A stretch of 64,000 nucleotides of DNA, taken from positions 13,307 to 77,306 of the forward strand of contig CAZTZN010000003.1 of assembly GCA_964617715.1 (NCBI GenBank), written 5' to 3'. Both the position numbers and the translations under genes were made by a program. This document shows, piece by piece, positions 44,052 through 52,544 of this stretch. Positions within the stretch are counted from its first letter, which is position 1; every line of letters starts with the position of its first letter. A model generated the notes under the pieces. The model saw only the letters and a list, made by a program, of their open reading frames with translations. It did not search any database and had not been told where the DNA came from. This DNA comes from JALGVA01 sp964617715 (GTDB lineage: Bacteria > Armatimonadota > Zipacnadia > Zipacnadales > UBA5352).

Positions 44052-46052
44052 TCACTCCACGAGGGCCCGGGCTCGAGCGACCACGTTTTCGACCGTGAAG
44101 CCCAGTTTCTCCATGACTGTGTCGCCCGGCGCCGATGCGCCGAACCGATCGAGGCCGATGATGTCGCCGTCGGCGCCGACCCAGCGCTCCCAGCCCAGCG
44201 TCACTCCGGCCTCGATGGCCAACCTGGGCACGTCCGCCGGCAGCACGCTCCTGATGTAGTCCTTACCCTGTTGCGCGAAAACCTCCCAGCAGGGCAGAGA
44301 GACCACCCGCGCGCCGATGCCCTCAGCCTGCAGCACCGCGCGCGCCTCCAGGGCCAGCGCGACCTCCGAGCCGGTGGCGATCAGGATGACCTGAGCGTCG
44401 CTCTCAGCCTCGGCCAGCACGTAGCCGCCGCGGAGCGCGCCCGTGCGGACGGGGTAGCGCTCCGGGTCGAGCACCGGCAGCTTCTGGCGGCTGAGCGCCA
44501 GCGCCACCGGGCCCGGGCGTTCGATGGCGATCTTCCATGCCACGGCGGTCTCGTTGGCGTCGGCGGGCCGGATGACGGTCATCCCCGGTATCGCGCGCAG
44601 GCTCATTACGTGCTCTACCGGCTGGTGCGTCGGGCCGTCCTCGCCCACGCCGATGCTGTCGTGCGTGAACACCCAGGTGCTGTTGCAGCCCATGATGGCC
44701 GACAGCCGCAGCGAGCCGCGCATGTAGTCCGAGAACACCAGGAAGGTCGCGCCGTAGGGGAGCACGCCGCCGTGCAAGGCCATGCCGTTGACGATCGCGC
44801 CCATGCCGTGCTCGCGCACACCGAAGTGCAGGTTGCGCCCGCCGGGGCTCTCCGGCCCGAAGGCGGCCTCGCCGTCGAGCAAGGTCTTGGTTGATGGCGC
44901 CAGGTCCGCCGAGCCGCCGATGAGCGTCGGCAGCACGCCCTTGATGGCGTCGAGCACCTCTCCCGACGCGTTGCGGGTCGCGATCGCCCTGTCGCCGGTG
45001 AACATCGGCAGATTCTCGTCCCACGCTTCCGGCAACTCCCCGGCGATAGCCTGCTCAAACGCCAGGGCGTGTTCGGGGAATCGCGTCCGACAGCGCTCCA
45101 CGCGTTCGCGCCACCGAGCCTCAGCATCGCGGCCGCGCTCCACCGCCTGCCCCATGTGCGCGCGCACCTCCTCGGGCACCAGGAACTGCGCCTCCGGCGG
45201 CCAGCCCAGCTTCTCCCTGGTGGCGCGTACGTTCTCTTCGCCCAGGGGCGCTCCATGGGACTCGGCATCATCCTGCAGCGGGCTGCCGTAGCCGATATGC
45301 GTGCGCACGCAGATGATCGAGGGCTTCCCGGTCTCGCTCTGCGCAGCCTCGATCGCCGCTTCAAGGGCCGCCAGGTCATTGCCGTCGGCGATCACCTGCA
45401 CGTGCCATCCGTAGGCCTCAAAACGCTGCGGCACGTCCTCCGAGAACGCGAGATCGGTGCTGCCCTCGATCGAGATGTGGTTGTCGTCGTAGAGGCAGAT
45501 CAGCTTGCCCAGCTTCAGATGTCCGGCCAGGGAGGCGGCCTCGGATGAGATGCCCTCCATCAGGTCCCCGTCCGAACAGATCACGTATGTGAAGTGATCG
45601 ACCAGCCCGAGGTCCTCGTCGGCGCCCTCAGGGCTGTTGAAGCGCGCCCTGAGGAAGGCCTCGGCGAGCGCCATGCCCACTGCGTTTCCGAGGCCCTGGC
45701 CCAACGGTCCCGTGGTGGTCTCGACACCCGGCGTCTCGCCGTACTCGGGATGCCCCGGGGTCATGCTGCCCCACTGGCGGAACCGCTCAAGCTCTTCGAG
45801 CGGCAGGTCGTAGCCGGTGAGATGCAGCAGCGCATAGAGGAGCATTGAGCCGTGCCCGGCCGAGAGCACGAAACGATCGCGGTTGAACCACGTCGGGTTC
45901 CTGGGATTGTAGCGCATGACGCGGTCGAAGAGCACGTAGGCCATGGGCGCGGCGCCCAACGGCATGCCGGGATGTCCGGATCCGGCCTTCTGCACTGCAT
46001 CAACCGCCAGGAAGCGGATGGTGTTGATGCCGAGATCGTCAATGCCGTTCAT
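44052..46052 (-). CDS. tkt: Transketolase
   Basis: 666 residues. TPP-dependent transfer of two-carbon units in the non-oxidative pentose phosphate branch. TPP/Mg motif 'CSDGDLMEGISSEAASLAG' with the downstream asparagine in 'CLYDDNHISIEG'. Also 'SGHPGMPLGAAPMAY', 'GHGSMLLYALLHLTG' and 'HFGVREHGMGAIVNG'. ATG at 46052 with GGAGG before it. It is the first gene of the pentose phosphate run, preceded by a probable promoter at 46130-46159. Confidence 0.96.
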   Translation of the reverse strand: MNGIDDLGINTIRFLAVDAVQKAGSGHPGMPLGAAPMAYVLFDRVMRYNPRNPTWFNRDRFVLSAGHGSMLLYALLHLTGYDLPLEELERFRQWGSMTPGHPEYGETPGVETTTGPLGQGLGNAVGMALAEAFLRARFNSPEGADEDLGLVDHFTYVICSDGDLMEGISSEAASLAGHLKLGKLICLYDDNHISIEGSTDLAFSEDVPQRFEAYGWHVQVIADGNDLAALEAAIEAAQSETGKPSIICVRTHIGYGSPLQDDAESHGAPLGEENVRATREKLGWPPEAQFLVPEEVRAHMGQAVERGRDAEARWRERVERCRTRFPEHALAFEQAIAGELPEAWDENLPMFTGDRAIATRNASGEVLDAIKGVLPTLIGGSADLAPSTKTLLDGEAAFGPESPGGRNLHFGVREHGMGAIVNGMALHGGVLPYGATFLVFSDYMRGSLRLSAIMGCNSTWVFTHDSIGVGEDGPTHQPVEHVMSLRAIPGMTVIRPADANETAVAWKIAIERPGPVALALSRQKLPVLDPERYPVRTGALRGGYVLAEAESDAQVILIATGSEVALALEARAVLQAEGIGARVVSLPCWEVFAQQGKDYIRSVLPADVPRLAIEAGVTLGWERWVGADGDIIGLDRFGASAPGDTVMEKLGFTVENVVARARALVE

Positions 46053-46129
46053 GAATTCCCTCCGTTGTCTGCGTTGCGTCGGTCGAGGCCGGCGGGGTTG
46101 CGCCAACATCTCCGGCGCGGCCTGGGGCG

Positions 46130-46159
46130 AGTATAACACAGATGGTCCCGGCCTGTCGT
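46130..46159 (-). promoter_or_regulatory. Probable promoter of the tkt-gnd-zwf-pgl operon
   Basis: On the minus strand, ACGACA (46154-46159) and TATACT (46130-46135) are 18 bases apart. The -10 is good, the -35 has four of six consensus bases. It would place the start about 70 bases before the tkt ATG. Confidence 0.5.
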
Positions 46160-46169
46160 TTCTGCCTCG

Positions 46170-46946
46170 CTACCGCTCCACCGCCTGCACGGCCGCAGCC
46201 TGCTCACCGGCCGGGCGCCACTCGTAGAAATCCCGGGTGGTCGGCAGGGCAAGCATCACACCTGCGGTGTAGTCGATCTCGATCAGCGCCTCGTCGATTC
46301 GCGCCTGCAGGAGGTGGCCGCCTCCGTCGCAGGCCTCGGTCAGGAAGTGCAGATGGTAGCCGGGGACGTTCACGCCGCTCATGAACGTCGGGAGGCGGAA
46401 GCCCACCAGCGTCCCGCGGGTGTCGTCGAACTCGAAGACCGGCTGGTCCTTCACCACCTCGGCCAGCGGCGGGTAGGGGCGTTCCTGGCGCGGGACGCTG
46501 CGTGTCCTGACATAGTCGAAGGCGCCGGTGATGCGCAGCGCATAGCACAGATTCGGTGTCGGCAGCATGCGCTCGATCAGGCTCTGCAGCGCCGCGAGGT
46601 CCGGCACATCTTCCACACGCTGGCTGACATCGGCCTCGAACCAGGTGACCGCCGCGAACGGCGTCTGTATCGAGTCATCCAGTTCATGTACCATGCCCGA
46701 GGCATCGACCGTGAAAAACCGACCATCGAGGACGATCAGCTCCCCGTCAAGCGCGTTCACGGTGCCGAGCCCCAGGTCACCATGCGGGCGCAGATCACCG
46801 ATCGTCATTCTCCCGTCATAGACGCCCTGCAGCAGGGCGCCGATGGTCGATGTCTGGTAGAGCACGTCACGCGAGGACGGCTGCTGCGCGCAGGCGACGC
46901 TGATGGTCAGCAGCGCCACCAGCATGGCTACCATCGCTCGTCTCAT
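46170..46946 (-). CDS. budA: Exported alpha-acetolactate decarboxylase
   Basis: 258 residues from the ATG at 46946 (GGAGG nine bases before). After a signal peptide (MRRAMVAMLVALLTISVACA, ACA cleavage site) comes a complete acetolactate decarboxylase: 'DGRMTIGDLRPHGDLGLGT', 'RQERPYPPLAEV', 'GTLVGFRLPTFMSGVNVPGY', and zinc ligands His198, His200 and His211 in 'YHLHFL...GGH'. The enzyme makes acetoin from acetolactate and is cytoplasmic or extracellular in known cases (Brevibacillus secretes one). No acetolactate synthase or acetoin gene is nearby. It diverges from the exported protein at 47157. Confidence 0.9.
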   Translation of the reverse strand: MRRAMVAMLVALLTISVACAQQPSSRDVLYQTSTIGALLQGVYDGRMTIGDLRPHGDLGLGTVNALDGELIVLDGRFFTVDASGMVHELDDSIQTPFAAVTWFEADVSQRVEDVPDLAALQSLIERMLPTPNLCYALRITGAFDYVRTRSVPRQERPYPPLAEVVKDQPVFEFDDTRGTLVGFRLPTFMSGVNVPGYHLHFLTEACDGGGHLLQARIDEALIEIDYTAGVMLALPTTRDFYEWRPAGEQAAAVQAVER

Positions 46947-47156
46947 CTGATGCGGCCTCCCTTCGAACCTGAGCTTGGTCATTCGCCGCCCGGTCCCGTT
47001 GGCCTCCGGAGGGTTCGGATCCGGGCCGGTCGGGTATGCTTGCCGTGCAGGAGATGAGGCACAGACGCCGAATTCCTGTGTGGGCCGGGAGGTCGCCGGC
47101 CCGCGCCAACGTTCGTACGGCCTGCCTGAGCGGGTCGAATGAGGAGGTGGAGCAGT

Positions 47157-47966
47157 TTGGCCAAGTGGAAGGCGATCGCGAGAGGCATCGGCTGTGTGGC
47201 CCTGGTGCTCGCACTTGCGGCCGGCGCGTTCTGGCTGGGCACACGAGCGTCGTGGGGCCCGTCGCCGGTCTGGGCCGACACGGTGGCCCCGGTGGTCTCG
47301 GACCGAGCGGCCGAGATCGACGGCCGGCCTGTGGGCGAAGTGCTGATCGATGGCAACGTCGTAATCCGCATGCGCACCGAGTCCGGCGGATTCACCGCCT
47401 ATGAGCGAGCCATCATCATCGCCGACCGTGTCCAGCGCTGGCTGGCCGGGCCATGGTCGGTCGATGATCTGATGGTGCGCGAGGGGGCTTTCGGCGATGC
47501 CGAACTGCGCGCCGCGGGGCAGCTCATAGTCACGGCCAACGCCGAGGAAGCGGCCGCGCTCAATTCAACCGCCATGGGCCTGGCCCAGGCGTGGCGCGAC
47601 AACATCATGATGGCCCTCGGGGCCGGACCTGAGACACTCCCTGCGGGCAGCGGCGCGATCGGCGCCACGCCCGGCGAGGGCGCGGCGCAGTCGGGGACAT
47701 GGACCCCGAGCGAACCGTACTCCGACAAGATCGTCCCGATCATCAGCGTGCTGGAGGGCGTCAAGATCGGTGCCGCGCGTATCAACGGACCTGAGTCCAA
47801 GGTGGCGCAGGTGCAGGGCGTGGCGCAGCTTGAGACGCACTTCAGGAACTACCTGGAGATCGACGTCTACGTGCCCATCACCACGGATCGGCCGGGGCCC
47901 GGCGGGCTGGATCGCGTCCAGGAAGTCGGCGTGACCGCTCTCGGCGACCTGGCGATCGATCTGTAG
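47157..47966 (+). CDS. Membrane-anchored protein with shared C-terminal domain (A)
   Basis: 269 residues from a TTG at 47157, preceded by AGGAGGTGG at good spacing; the ATG at 47139 would lie at that ribosome site. One membrane or signal helix (GCVALVLALAAGAFWLG). Residues about 45-145 (VGEVLIDGNVVIRMRTES, YERAIIIADRVQRWL) look like the small periplasmic domain seen in some cyanobacterial and Chloroflexi membrane proteins. Residues about 190-269 (KIVPIISVLEGVKIGAA..GPE) match the C-terminal part of the next gene. Function unknown. Confidence 0.75.
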   Translation: MAKWKAIARGIGCVALVLALAAGAFWLGTRASWGPSPVWADTVAPVVSDRAAEIDGRPVGEVLIDGNVVIRMRTESGGFTAYERAIIIADRVQRWLAGPWSVDDLMVREGAFGDAELRAAGQLIVTANAEEAAALNSTAMGLAQAWRDNIMMALGAGPETLPAGSGAIGATPGEGAAQSGTWTPSEPYSDKIVPIISVLEGVKIGAARINGPESKVAQVQGVAQLETHFRNYLEIDVYVPITTDRPGPGGLDRVQEVGVTALGDLAIDL

Positions 47967-47987
47967 GCCAACGAGGAGGCAACAGCA

Positions 47988-48452
47988 ATGAGAACGAGTA
48001 CGAAGATGCGCAATCTGGCCGTCCTCGTGGTCATGTGGGCCTTCGTGCTGGGCATGGCCGTCGGTCCTCAGCCCGCCCGCGGTCTCGACCTCGGTGGCGC
48101 GCTCGGCGACCTGGTCAAGATCTTCGGCATCGGCTGGGTGGTCAAGCAGTTCGCCGGGGACATCGACAACGCGATCAACGGCCTGCTCGGACAGCACGAA
48201 GCGCAGATCGCGGGTTCCACCAAGGTGGTACCCATCCTGCGCGTGGGCTCCGGCACCGCCGTGGGCGCCGCGCAGGTGATGGGCCCTGAGCAGCAGGTGC
48301 AGAAGGTCGAGGCCGTCGCTGAGATCGAACTGAATATCGGCGACCTCCGTGGGCGCGGGCTGATCCCGGTCACCACGAGGCGGGACCTGACCAGCAGCAT
48401 TCGGGGCGTGGACGGCGTGGGCGTCTCGGCGAACATCAAGTTCCCGATCTGA
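47988..48452 (+). CDS. Exported protein with shared C-terminal domain (B)
   Basis: 154 residues: signal peptide up to about 'AVGPQPARG', a short amphipathic part (DLVKIFGIGWVVKQFAGDID) and, from residue 78, a domain like the end of protein A: 'TKVVPILRVGSGTAVGAAQV' against 'DKIVPIISVLEGVKIGAARI', then GPE, V-x2-V-x2-VA and P[IV]TT in the same order. AGGAGG-type site before the ATG. It lies 21 bases after gene A in the same operon, which ends at the terminator 48483-48509. Function unknown; A and B probably interact or are regulatory paralogues. Confidence 0.72.
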   Translation: MRTSTKMRNLAVLVVMWAFVLGMAVGPQPARGLDLGGALGDLVKIFGIGWVVKQFAGDIDNAINGLLGQHEAQIAGSTKVVPILRVGSGTAVGAAQVMGPEQQVQKVEAVAEIELNIGDLRGRGLIPVTTRRDLTSSIRGVDGVGVSANIKFPI

Positions 48453-48482
48453 CCCAGTCGCGCACCATGCGACACAGCACAC

Positions 48483-48509
48483 ACGGGAGGGCCCTGGTGG
48501 CCCTCCCGT
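48483..48509 (+). terminator. Strong hairpin terminator after the A/B pair
   Basis: ACGGGAGGGCC (48483-48493), loop CTGGT, GGCCCTCCCGT (48499-48509): an 11-bp perfect stem 31 bases after the stop of gene B. The 3' side is CTCCCCC rather than T-rich, so efficiency is uncertain. The UroD-like gene begins 34 bases later. Confidence 0.6.
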
Positions 48510-48542
48510 CTCCCCCTGTCGCGAAGCAGGGGAAGGCCACCG

Positions 48543-49544
48543 ATGACCAACCGCGAACGCGTGATCGCCACTCTGCGCCACGAGCAGCCCGACCGGGTTC
48601 CCTACCAGATCGGCTTCACCCAGCGCGCTCGCGCCGCCATGGCCGAGCGCTACGGCGAGGACGTCTTCGCGCTGATGGACAACTGCATCGCCGGCCTGGC
48701 TCCCAAGCCCGGGCCGCTTGCCGGCTGGATCGACGAGAACACCTGGCAGGATGAGTTCGGCGTGCGGTGGGACCGCTCGGTAGATCGCGACATCGGCGTC
48801 GTCTGCAACTGCGTGCTGGCCGAGCGCGACCTGAGCGGGCTGCGGATGCCCGATCCGCATGATCCGCTGCGCTGGGAGGGCTTCGCGGAGGCCGTGGCGG
48901 CCTCATCCGACCGGTGCATTCAGTTCGGCATCGGGTTCTCGCTGTTCGAGCGCGCCTGGACGCTGCGCGGGATGGATGCGCTGTTCATCGACATGATCGA
49001 GGCGCCCGAGTTCGTCGATGAACTGCTCGACCGCATCTGCGATTACAACGTCGCACTGGTCGAACACGCCGTGCAGTTCGACATCGACGTGGTGCACTTC
49101 GGCGACGACTGGGGCTCACAGCGCGGGCTGATGATGGGCCCGGCGCTGTGGGAGCGCTTTCTGATGCCCCGGCTGGCCCGGCAGTACGGCGCCGCCAGGG
49201 CCGCCGGCCAGTTCGTCTCGATCCACTCCTGCGGGCACGTGCAGGAGGTCTTCTCGCAACTGATCGAGATCGGCCTCGACTGCTTCAACCCCTTCCAGCC
49301 CGAGGTGATGGACCCGTACGAGATGAAGCGTCTTTACGGCGACCGGCTGGCGTTCTGGGGCGGGGTGAGCACGCAACAGCTTCTACCCTACGGCACGCCC
49401 GACGAGGTGCGCGCGGAGGTCGGCCGGCTGCTGCGCAAGGTGGGGGAGGGCGGCGGCTACATCTGCGCCCCCGCGCACTCCATCCCCGGCGACGCGAAAC
49501 CCGAGAACATCATGGCGATGATCGAGGTGCTGCGGGAGCAGTAG
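48543..49544 (+). CDS. Uroporphyrinogen decarboxylase-like (UroD superfamily) protein
   Basis: 333 residues, starting 'MTNRERVIATLRHEQPDRVP' as catabolic UroD-like proteins do. 'FVSIHSCGHVQEV' holds the His/Cys metal motif that the paralogue at 8651 lacks; 'NPFQPEVMDPYEMKRLYG' and 'WGGVSTQQLLPYGTPDEV' are family motifs. It is closer to the MtaA-like zinc methyltransferase pattern than to HemE. No corrinoid protein is seen nearby. It faces an amidohydrolase gene (49602), the same two families that occur together at 6035-9766. Confidence 0.83.
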   Translation: MTNRERVIATLRHEQPDRVPYQIGFTQRARAAMAERYGEDVFALMDNCIAGLAPKPGPLAGWIDENTWQDEFGVRWDRSVDRDIGVVCNCVLAERDLSGLRMPDPHDPLRWEGFAEAVAASSDRCIQFGIGFSLFERAWTLRGMDALFIDMIEAPEFVDELLDRICDYNVALVEHAVQFDIDVVHFGDDWGSQRGLMMGPALWERFLMPRLARQYGAARAAGQFVSIHSCGHVQEVFSQLIEIGLDCFNPFQPEVMDPYEMKRLYGDRLAFWGGVSTQQLLPYGTPDEVRAEVGRLLRKVGEGGGYICAPAHSIPGDAKPENIMAMIEVLREQ

Positions 49545-49601
49545 CCGCGGCGGCCGGCCCATGCAATCGGGCTCGAAGCGTGCCCCGTGCGGTTGGGGCG
49601 A

Positions 49602-50444
49602 TTACGCGTTTCGTGTTTCCACCCGATACGCCCGCGCGCAGTTGCCGCCCAGAATCCCACGCTGCGCGTCCTCGGGCAGCTTATGCATCCACGCCATCAC
49701 CACGCCCATGACGCGCGCGTAGGTGCCCGCCACCAGGCATACCGGCCAGTCCGAGCCGATCATCAGCCGCTCGTGCCCGAAGGCATCCAGCACCACGTCG
49801 AGGTAGGCGTGCAGGTCGTCGGGCGTCCAGCTCTCCCAGTCGCTCTCGGTCGCCATCCCCGAGAGCTTGCACCACACGTTCTCGTGCTCGGCCAGGCGTC
49901 GCAGGTTCGTCGCCCAGGGCTCCATCTCGCCCGCGCGGATGTCGGGCTTGGCGATGTGGTTGAGCACGAAGCGCTGACGCGGGAAGTGCCCGACCATCTC
50001 GATGGCCGTCGGCAGTTGGCGGGCGACGATGAGGATGTCGTAGACCAGGTCGTGGTGTCCGACGCGCGCGATACCGCGCAGGAACAGATCGTCGAGCATG
50101 AAGTACGGGTCGGGCTCGGATTGCACGACGTGGCGCAATCCGACCAGCTTGGTGTCATCGGCCAGGATGTCGAGCTGGTCATCGAGCGCGGGATTGCGCA
50201 GGTCGGCCCAGCCGACGACGCCGACGATCTCCGGGTACTCGTCGGCCAGCTCGAGCAGCCATTGCGTCTCTTCGACGGTCTGGCGCGCCTGCACGGCGAT
50301 CAATCCCTCGAACCCCAGCGGGCCGGCCACCTCCCGCCAGTGCGGTGGCAGGAAGTCGCGCCTGAGGTCGGCCATCGCCTCACCGATCCACGGATACTCG
50401 GCTTCATCGTAGCGCCAGAAGTGCACGTGCGCGTCCAGCCGCAT
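49602..50444 (-). CDS. Amidohydrolase 2 family protein (COG3618-like)
   Basis: 280 residues. The metal site begins at the N-terminus, 'MRLDAHVHFWRYDEAEYPW', followed by 'HVVQSEPDPYFM', 'FVLNHIAKPDI' and 'LMIGSDWPVC' with the conserved Asp. COG3618 enzymes hydrolyse sugar lactones (for example L-fucono- or L-rhamnono-lactone) or 2-pyrone dicarboxylate. That fits a sugar-catabolism role near the dehydrogenase at 51345, but specificity is inferred. The ATG at 50444 is eight bases from GGAGG; a GTG two codons earlier is too close to that site. Confidence 0.86.
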   Translation of the reverse strand: MRLDAHVHFWRYDEAEYPWIGEAMADLRRDFLPPHWREVAGPLGFEGLIAVQARQTVEETQWLLELADEYPEIVGVVGWADLRNPALDDQLDILADDTKLVGLRHVVQSEPDPYFMLDDLFLRGIARVGHHDLVYDILIVARQLPTAIEMVGHFPRQRFVLNHIAKPDIRAGEMEPWATNLRRLAEHENVWCKLSGMATESDWESWTPDDLHAYLDVVLDAFGHERLMIGSDWPVCLVAGTYARVMGVVMAWMHKLPEDAQRGILGGNCARAYRVETRNA

Positions 50445-50468
50445 CGACACCGCCTCCGATCGATCGGT

Positions 50469-51200
50469 CTACAGCGGGATCGCCTCCGCCTGCGACAGAT
50501 AGGGCAGACCGCCCCAGCCCGGTCGCACGACGCCCTCGACCGCAACGCGCTGCGCAAACTGCAGCCCCGGGTCCTGGACGTGGAGGCCGTCCGAGAGCAT
50601 TACGTCCGTGCAGTAGAGCGCACCGGTGCCGTCCGCGACCGCCCAGGCGCCCGGTGCGGGAGCGCCGGCGCTGGTCGCGGCATGCGCGGGATCACCTTTG
50701 TGCCCGACCACCGCGCCCTCGATGCGCACGCGCCGGTGCAGCCAACGCGGTAGATCCGCGAGCAGTTCGCCGATGGCCAATGTCGGCGGATTGTCGGGTG
50801 GGTGCAGATCCCAGCGCAGCGTCCCGGTGTCGAGGTCGGCGGACAGGTCTCCGCCCGCGATGATCCGCAGGACGATGGCCGGTGCATACAACGTCCCGTC
50901 GATGTTGCGGGCAGCGAAGGGCAGCTCGGCCACGTATTCGTCACAGCGCACCGTTGGCCTGCCGGGGGACAGCGTCCCATGGCGGACCAGATGCCTGCCC
51001 TCAGGCAGGCGATCGACGTAGCCGCTGATCTCGATGGCACCATCGCGGTACTCGACCACGAAGCCCGCGGCTTCAAAGACCGCGCGTACCGGGACCGAAA
51101 TGCGCTGGGTCCCCTGCGCATCGGTATCGGCCATGATCGGTGCGGCGATGTATGGCTGCTGGCCGTTGAGGATGAGCGTCAGCACGATCGCGGCGGTCAT
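50469..51200 (-). CDS. Exported stalk-domain protein with OB-like C-terminal domain
   Basis: 243 residues from the ATG at 51200 (AGGAGG before it). A weak signal or anchor (MTAAIVLTLILNGQQ) leads to a copper-amine-oxidase-N-like module ('RISVPVRAVFEAAGFVVEY', 'VAELPFAARNIDGTLYAPAIVL'). The C-terminal 90 residues look like an OB-type nucleic-acid or sugar-binding barrel ('RVRIEGAVVGHKGD', 'RVAVEGVVRPGWGG'). Third protein of the stalk type in this window. It lies 24 bases upstream of the amidohydrolase gene and 144 bases after the dehydrogenase gene. Function unknown. Confidence 0.68.
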   Translation of the reverse strand: MTAAIVLTLILNGQQPYIAAPIMADTDAQGTQRISVPVRAVFEAAGFVVEYRDGAIEISGYVDRLPEGRHLVRHGTLSPGRPTVRCDEYVAELPFAARNIDGTLYAPAIVLRIIAGGDLSADLDTGTLRWDLHPPDNPPTLAIGELLADLPRWLHRRVRIEGAVVGHKGDPAHAATSAGAPAPGAWAVADGTGALYCTDVMLSDGLHVQDPGLQFAQRVAVEGVVRPGWGGLPYLSQAEAIPL

Positions 51201-51302
51201 GCGCCGTCGCCTCCTGGGTGAGTCGCCTTGCGCCTCGTATGCGTGCACCGCGCCGCCATTGTCGGTCGGGATTTCGCGCGTGTCGTCTCCCGGTTCCCCG
51301 CC

Positions 51303-51337
51303 GCCGCCTGCCGCCTGCCGATTGCCGATTGCCGATT
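51303..51337. repeat. Five tandem heptamers
   Basis: Two copies of GCCGCCT followed by three copies of GCCGATT, 35 bases, ending eight bases before the 3' end of the dehydrogenase gene on the minus strand. Such heptamer arrays can change length by slippage. No CRISPR structure. Confidence 0.75.
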
Positions 51338-51344
51338 GCCGGCC

Positions 51345-52544
51345 TCATCCGACCAGCTCCCGATTCCACACCACCATGGTCTTGAGCGGCCGGTCCGGCC
51401 CGCGATAGAGATCGTAGTAGAACGCGATCGGGTCGGCGGCGAGGTCATCGAGCAGCCGCTCGCGGACCAGCTCATCCACCGGCAGCCGGCACAGCAGCTC
51501 GATTGCCGCCTCCATGTGGTCGCGGCGGAAGTTGATGGCGCCGAAGATAAGTTGGTTGCGGAAGCCGAAGGGCATGGTGTCGTAGCCCACGCGCGGCCCC
51601 AGGCTGAAGCTTGCGTAGATGCCGTTGTTGTCAAGCAGTCCGCAATCGAAGGCTATCTCGGCCTCAATGGCGTTGCCCGACGCGCCCACGAACACCTTCG
51701 GCCTGCCGCCGAGTGCCGCCGCGATGGCCTCGGCGGTCTGCTGTGCGCTCGCCCGTGTCTGCACGTACCGGATCCCCGGCCAGTGCTTCGCGAGGAAGCC
51801 GTCCCTGTCGCCGCCCGGCTCCGAACGCCCGACGGTCACGATGCTCGCCTGCGGGTACTTCTCGCGGATGGCGATAGCTCCCAGCAGCCCGGCGCCACCG
51901 AGGCCGTAGATGACCACGCGCGCGAAGCCGTCGGTGACCGCCCAGTTCATCGCCGCCTCGCGCTCGAGGCCGCGCGCGGCGTAGAGCCGCCAGTTGTGGC
52001 CGATGAGCAGGTCCTCGATGCGCTCGCGCTGGAAGAGCATGCATGCCATGGGGTCGCAGAACACCAGGCGGGCGGCCAGGCGTCGCGGGAGAAGTTCACC
52101 GGCCGGCAGATGCTCGGGCGGGATCGCCAGCAGCATATCCGGATGGTAGTAACCCTCGCGGCTCATCAGCCCGTCGGCGCCATCGCAGCCGTACTCGAAG
52201 TAGCTCTCGTCCGTCTCAAAGCGGCTGGGGTCCCACGAGTCACCGCCGCGGATGAGCACGATGGCGTAGCGTTGCTGCTCGGGCACCCACACGACGCCCT
52301 CGTGGCCGTTGATGAGCCGCTGCTGGCCCGCCGGGAACTTGGGCTCCAGCTCCCCGCGCGAGCCCATCTGCATCAGCTCCCAATCGGTACCGCAGAAGCC
52401 GGTGCAGACGGTGCGGCACAGCATGCCCTCCTGCGCCGGGCGGCCCCGTCGCTCACGCCGCGGCGGGTTGATCAGGTTCACTTCGCCGAAGCGCAGCGGA
52501 CGCGTCTCGTGGTTGACGAGATAGGTGCCCTCAGTGCTGGCCAT
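51345..52544 (-). CDS. Zinc-type alcohol/sugar dehydrogenase (glucose dehydrogenase-like)
   Basis: 399 residues. MDR superfamily: catalytic-zinc motif 'CTGFCGTDWELM', 'INGHEGVVWV', and the nucleotide fold 'RVVIYGLGGAGLLGAIAI'. The C-terminal region (FGFRNQLIFGAINFRRDHMEAAI) resembles glucose dehydrogenase C-terminal domain (PF16912), suggesting an NAD(P)-dependent sugar or polyol dehydrogenase. Its start shares one base with the stop of the isomerase-like gene (TGATG), so the pair is translationally coupled and probably acts in the same route. Substrate unknown. Confidence 0.83.
   Translation of the reverse strand: MASTEGTYLVNHETRPLRFGEVNLINPPRRERRGRPAQEGMLCRTVCTGFCGTDWELMQMGSRGELEPKFPAGQQRLINGHEGVVWVPEQQRYAIVLIRGGDSWDPSRFETDESYFEYGCDGADGLMSREGYYHPDMLLAIPPEHLPAGELLPRRLAARLVFCDPMACMLFQRERIEDLLIGHNWRLYAARGLEREAAMNWAVTDGFARVVIYGLGGAGLLGAIAIREKYPQASIVTVGRSEPGGDRDGFLAKHWPGIRYVQTRASAQQTAEAIAAALGGRPKVFVGASGNAIEAEIAFDCGLLDNNGIYASFSLGPRVGYDTMPFGFRNQLIFGAINFRRDHMEAAIELLCRLPVDELVRERLLDDLAADPIAFYYDLYRGPDRPLKTMVVWNRELVG

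Noticed and set aside
51303..51337. CRISPR array
   Set aside because: Units are only seven bases with no spacers, and no cas gene is present.
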